Assembly: GCF_000003815.2 (NCBI RefSeq)
Contig: NC_049997.1
Coordinates: 10,287,860 to 10,347,859 of the forward strand
Origin: Branchiostoma floridae
Lineage: Eukaryota > Chordata > Leptocardii > Amphioxiformes > Branchiostomatidae
Reading direction: 5' to 3'
Length of the DNA stretch: 60,000 bases
Part shown: in pieces, positions 57,940 through 60,000 of the stretch
How the letters are laid out: each line of letters begins with the position of its first letter
How positions within the stretch are numbered: the first letter of the stretch is position 1
The notes under the pieces: model-generated
What the model was told of the DNA's origin: nothing
Databases searched by the model: none
Seen by the model: only the letters and a program-made list of their open reading frames with translations
Position numbers and translations under genes: made by a program

Positions 57940-58080
57940 GGCGGGAGGAGCAGGGAATCCCGGCCGGACACCCCGACATGTAGCGCGCCTTGCAGCACGA
58001 CTGACCCGCGGCGGCTTCGAACCATTGATCCCGGGGTCAGGTTGCCGGGCGCTACGGCGCATGCTCACTACAATCTACCA
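57500..58080 (-). promoter_or_regulatory. GC-rich TMTC2 5' region
   Basis: CpG-rich DNA around coding exon 1, unlike the AT-rich surroundings, suggesting the promoter and 5' untranslated region lie near 57940-58080. No TATA box was recognised. Assigned by position and composition only. Confidence 0.45.
57857..57939 (-). CDS. TMTC2: TMTC2 coding exon 1 (aa 1-28)
   Basis: Starts at the ATG of MYPELATALL, aligned with the usual TMTC2 N-terminus. It encodes the first hydrophobic segment and the YDD motif. The donor GTAAGA follows at 57856. An upstream in-frame ATG at 58068 would add 43 basic residues (MSMRRSARQP...) that TMTC2 lacks, so the inner start is preferred. The exon lies in a GC-rich tract (about 57500-58080), as expected near a promoter. 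Confidence 0.9.
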
Positions 58081-58084
58081 TGCA

Positions 58085-58530
58085 AATAAAATAACGCACG
58101 CTTTTTCATAGACATACCGTCGCGTTGGCGCCAGACTTTTTTCCTGGTCCTTTCCCTACATTTTAAACAATTAGATTTTGTCTAAGTTAACGTTTAGTGT
58201 GTATTATATTAAGCATTATAATAAAATGCAGCACGCTTTTTGTCAGACATACCGTCGCGTTGGCGCCTACTTTTTCGGGTCCTTCCTCTACATTTTAAAC
58301 AATTAACGTTAAGCTATTTTGAATTATATTGCCTTTTCTCTAAGTTTACGTTTAGTGTGTAAACTTAAATTGTGTACAATCTCCAATGCAAATAGAAATA
58401 ACGCACGCTTTTTCACAGACGTTGGCGCCCGACTTTTTCATGTCCTTCCTCTACATTTAAAAAAAATCAACGTTAATATATTTTGAATTATACAGTGCTT
58501 TTTCTCCAAGTAAGTTTACGTTTCGTGTGT
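58085..58530. repeat. Three tandem units of about 140-150 bp upstream of TMTC2
   Basis: Units near 58088-58210, 58222-58365 and 58388-58535 share ACGCACGCTTTTTCA.AGAC, GTTGGCGCC, TCCTTCC.CTACATTTTAAA and TTTACGTTTAGTGTGTA. Unit 3 lacks the ATACCGTCGC block. Confidence 0.88.
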
Positions 58531-58535
58531 ATATT

Positions 58536-60000
58536 GTAATAACATCATATCAAATATTTCAACATCGGATGGGGGTTACGAGTCTACAACATTTGTGTCC
58601 TGCAAAAGTTTATTTTGTTCATACTTATTTCATTGGATATCTGTTAAGTGGTAAGTTTTGTCAACTTGAGTACCTCTGCAAAAATTGATTTTGACAACCG
58701 CAGATTTCGATAGTCAATTCACAATAATACAGTACAATGCAAACGACTTACCAATACCATACGTGTATTAAACAACAAACAAACAAACAAACGAAAATGA
58801 GTAGAAAATGCAGTCCAAACATACAAACAAATGACTGCGTCGGCGAAAGTTTAATAGCCATGGGTAAAATGTTTGCGCTACAGTATACCAATGAGGTTCC
58901 TTGATCATGCAAAACACAACCGCATAAATTCTCCATTGTCAGAATTTTTAGATAGCATCCACTATCTTTCATCAGTGACTGAGAATGTCGGTCTGAGAAT
59001 GTCAGTATGCGGCACTCACTGACTGATGAAAGATACTGCGTGCTGTCAGTTATCAGCAAGGTGTTGTCAGTTGACTTATAACCTTCGCCAAGAATGTCTG
59101 GATACCAGACCCCAACTTCAAAAACATCTATCGTGTTGGGTCCTGCACGATAGATATTTTTGAGATCGGGCTGGGGTGTGGTTACCAGGCTATTGCCAAG
59201 AATGTTATGTTTTCGGGGTGCACTAGTGTGTGTGTCTGTCCGTCTGCGAACTGCATAACTCGAGAAGTCGAGAATTGATCTTTATGATATTTATTATCTC
59301 GGTAGGGGTTGGCATAGGGAAGAAACGATTAGATTGTGGACCTCCTAGCGGATTGCCATGATGCTGCAGCGGAAGTTTTGGTTTTGCTATCTCGGAATCT
59401 CGTGTCCTTGACAAGCTATGGTCACAATTTTTGGGTAGTAGCTCTTGTGGTCAGGAAGAAGGGATATAAGAAATTGCAGTTGAAAACGTTGAAACGGGAT
59501 ACGTCAAAAAGTGATCAATGAATTTTTCTGATTTTTTTACCTGTATGTAACTTTGACGAAGACCAACCTAAATTGTAATGTTAATCATGTGAGTTTGGAC
59601 TTGATATTTTCATACTATGTGTAGATTAATGAGGAAAAAGACAATAGGTGTAGCTACTTATTTTTGTACCTATTTTTATGTGATTCCAAACATACCGTTC
59701 TGTTGAATCTAAACGCACAGTACCTGTCTTTCTTTCTATCTGTTTTGGCATTGACATGTATATAACATAAGCATCCATTCACATACCCTTCAAAGATTAT
59801 TGCCCAATCGGTAGGATATCGATATGCGAAATTTCTTCATGATTTGACCGATATAAGAGAGATTACACAAACCAAGGAGGTTTTACCCTCGGACTGATAC
59901 CACTGTCACATTATCCACGATCTTCGGGCGTATCGATGGATCGGCCATATTTAAGATCGACAGAGGGTTGCTCGTATTTTTCACCTGAAAACCGTCTCTG
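58536..60000. other. TMTC2 upstream flank, no gene seen
   Basis: A (CAAA)n-like run lies at 58770-58795. A hairpin of about 40-bp arms occupies 59098-59190 (GGATACCAGACCCCAAC ... GGGGTGTGGTTACCAG). A second small inverted repeat lies around 58965-59035 (GATGAAAGATA / ATCTTTCATCAGTGACTGA). No coding frame is supported. Confidence 0.5.

Larger units (their letters stand above)
31522..57856 (-). other. TMTC2 intron 1 (26.3 kb)
   Basis: Bounded by donor GTAAGA at 57856 and acceptor CTACAG at 31522. Apart from the repeats listed separately, I see no coding gene: remaining frames are short and without family likeness. Long unannotated stretches (about 31600-32350, 36200-37700, 39400-40400, 41000-42900, 44000-45100, 49600-51900 and 52640-55500) are AT-rich DNA in which regulatory elements could be present but are not recognisable by eye. 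Confidence 0.7.

Noticed and set aside
55561-56037. 158-codon antisense frame and 98-codon sense frame in the 55.5-kb element
   Set aside because: Neither shows a recognisable transposase motif; at most a decayed start of one, so not listed as a gene.
57270-57671. 133-codon antisense frame in TMTC2 intron 1 next to exon 1
   Set aside because: No family resemblance, no match to TMTC2, and GC-rich DNA favours chance open frames.
57940-58068. 43-residue N-terminal extension of TMTC2 from the ATG at 58066-58068
   Set aside because: Very basic and unlike TMTC2 N-termini; the ATG at 57939 aligns with the normal start.

Overview
The window is animal nuclear DNA, most likely from an invertebrate chordate. 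I infer amphioxus (Branchiostoma) from a vertebrate-like TMTC2 with vertebrate-like exon phases, long introns full of small inverted-repeat DNA transposons, and tRNA-derived SINEs. No species-specific marker was tested. A 100-base run of Ns lies at 2940-3039.

One host gene fills the window. TMTC2 is on the minus strand, starting at 57939 and stopping at 3966. I could join 12 coding exons with consensus splice sites and matching phases into an open frame of 839 codons plus stop. It encodes an endoplasmic reticulum membrane protein: a polytopic N-terminal half (exons 1-3) of the TMTC O-mannosyltransferase type, and a C-terminal tetratricopeptide-repeat half (exons 4-12). Intron 1 (31522-57856) and intron 2 (11887-30929) make up most of the window and hold almost only transposable elements and tandem duplications.

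The most interesting object is an apparently intact 8.4-kb DNA transposon in intron 2 (20973-29414). It has perfect 31-bp terminal inverted repeats, a 7-bp target duplication and a 12-bp subterminal inverted repeat, a layout resembling the Drosophila P element. It carries two convergent, spliced, undamaged genes. The plus-strand gene (7 coding exons, 1012 aa) joins an N-terminal cysteine/histidine domain that closely resembles the N-terminal zinc-binding region of vertebrate RAG1 to a P-element/THAP9-type transposase. The minus-strand gene (3 coding exons, 463 aa) has one C2H2 zinc finger and an unidentified C-terminal domain.

The rest is a dense set of smaller mobile elements, several with visible target duplications: foldback elements with 9-bp duplications (Mutator-like), hAT-type elements with 8-bp duplications (one containing two further nested elements), PIF/Harbinger-like MITEs with TTA/TAA duplications, a TA-flanked CG-rich MITE family in four copies, a truncated LINE inserted into an older hAT-like element, and tRNA-derived SINEs. 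Local tandem duplications occur in both big introns and just upstream of the TMTC2 start.
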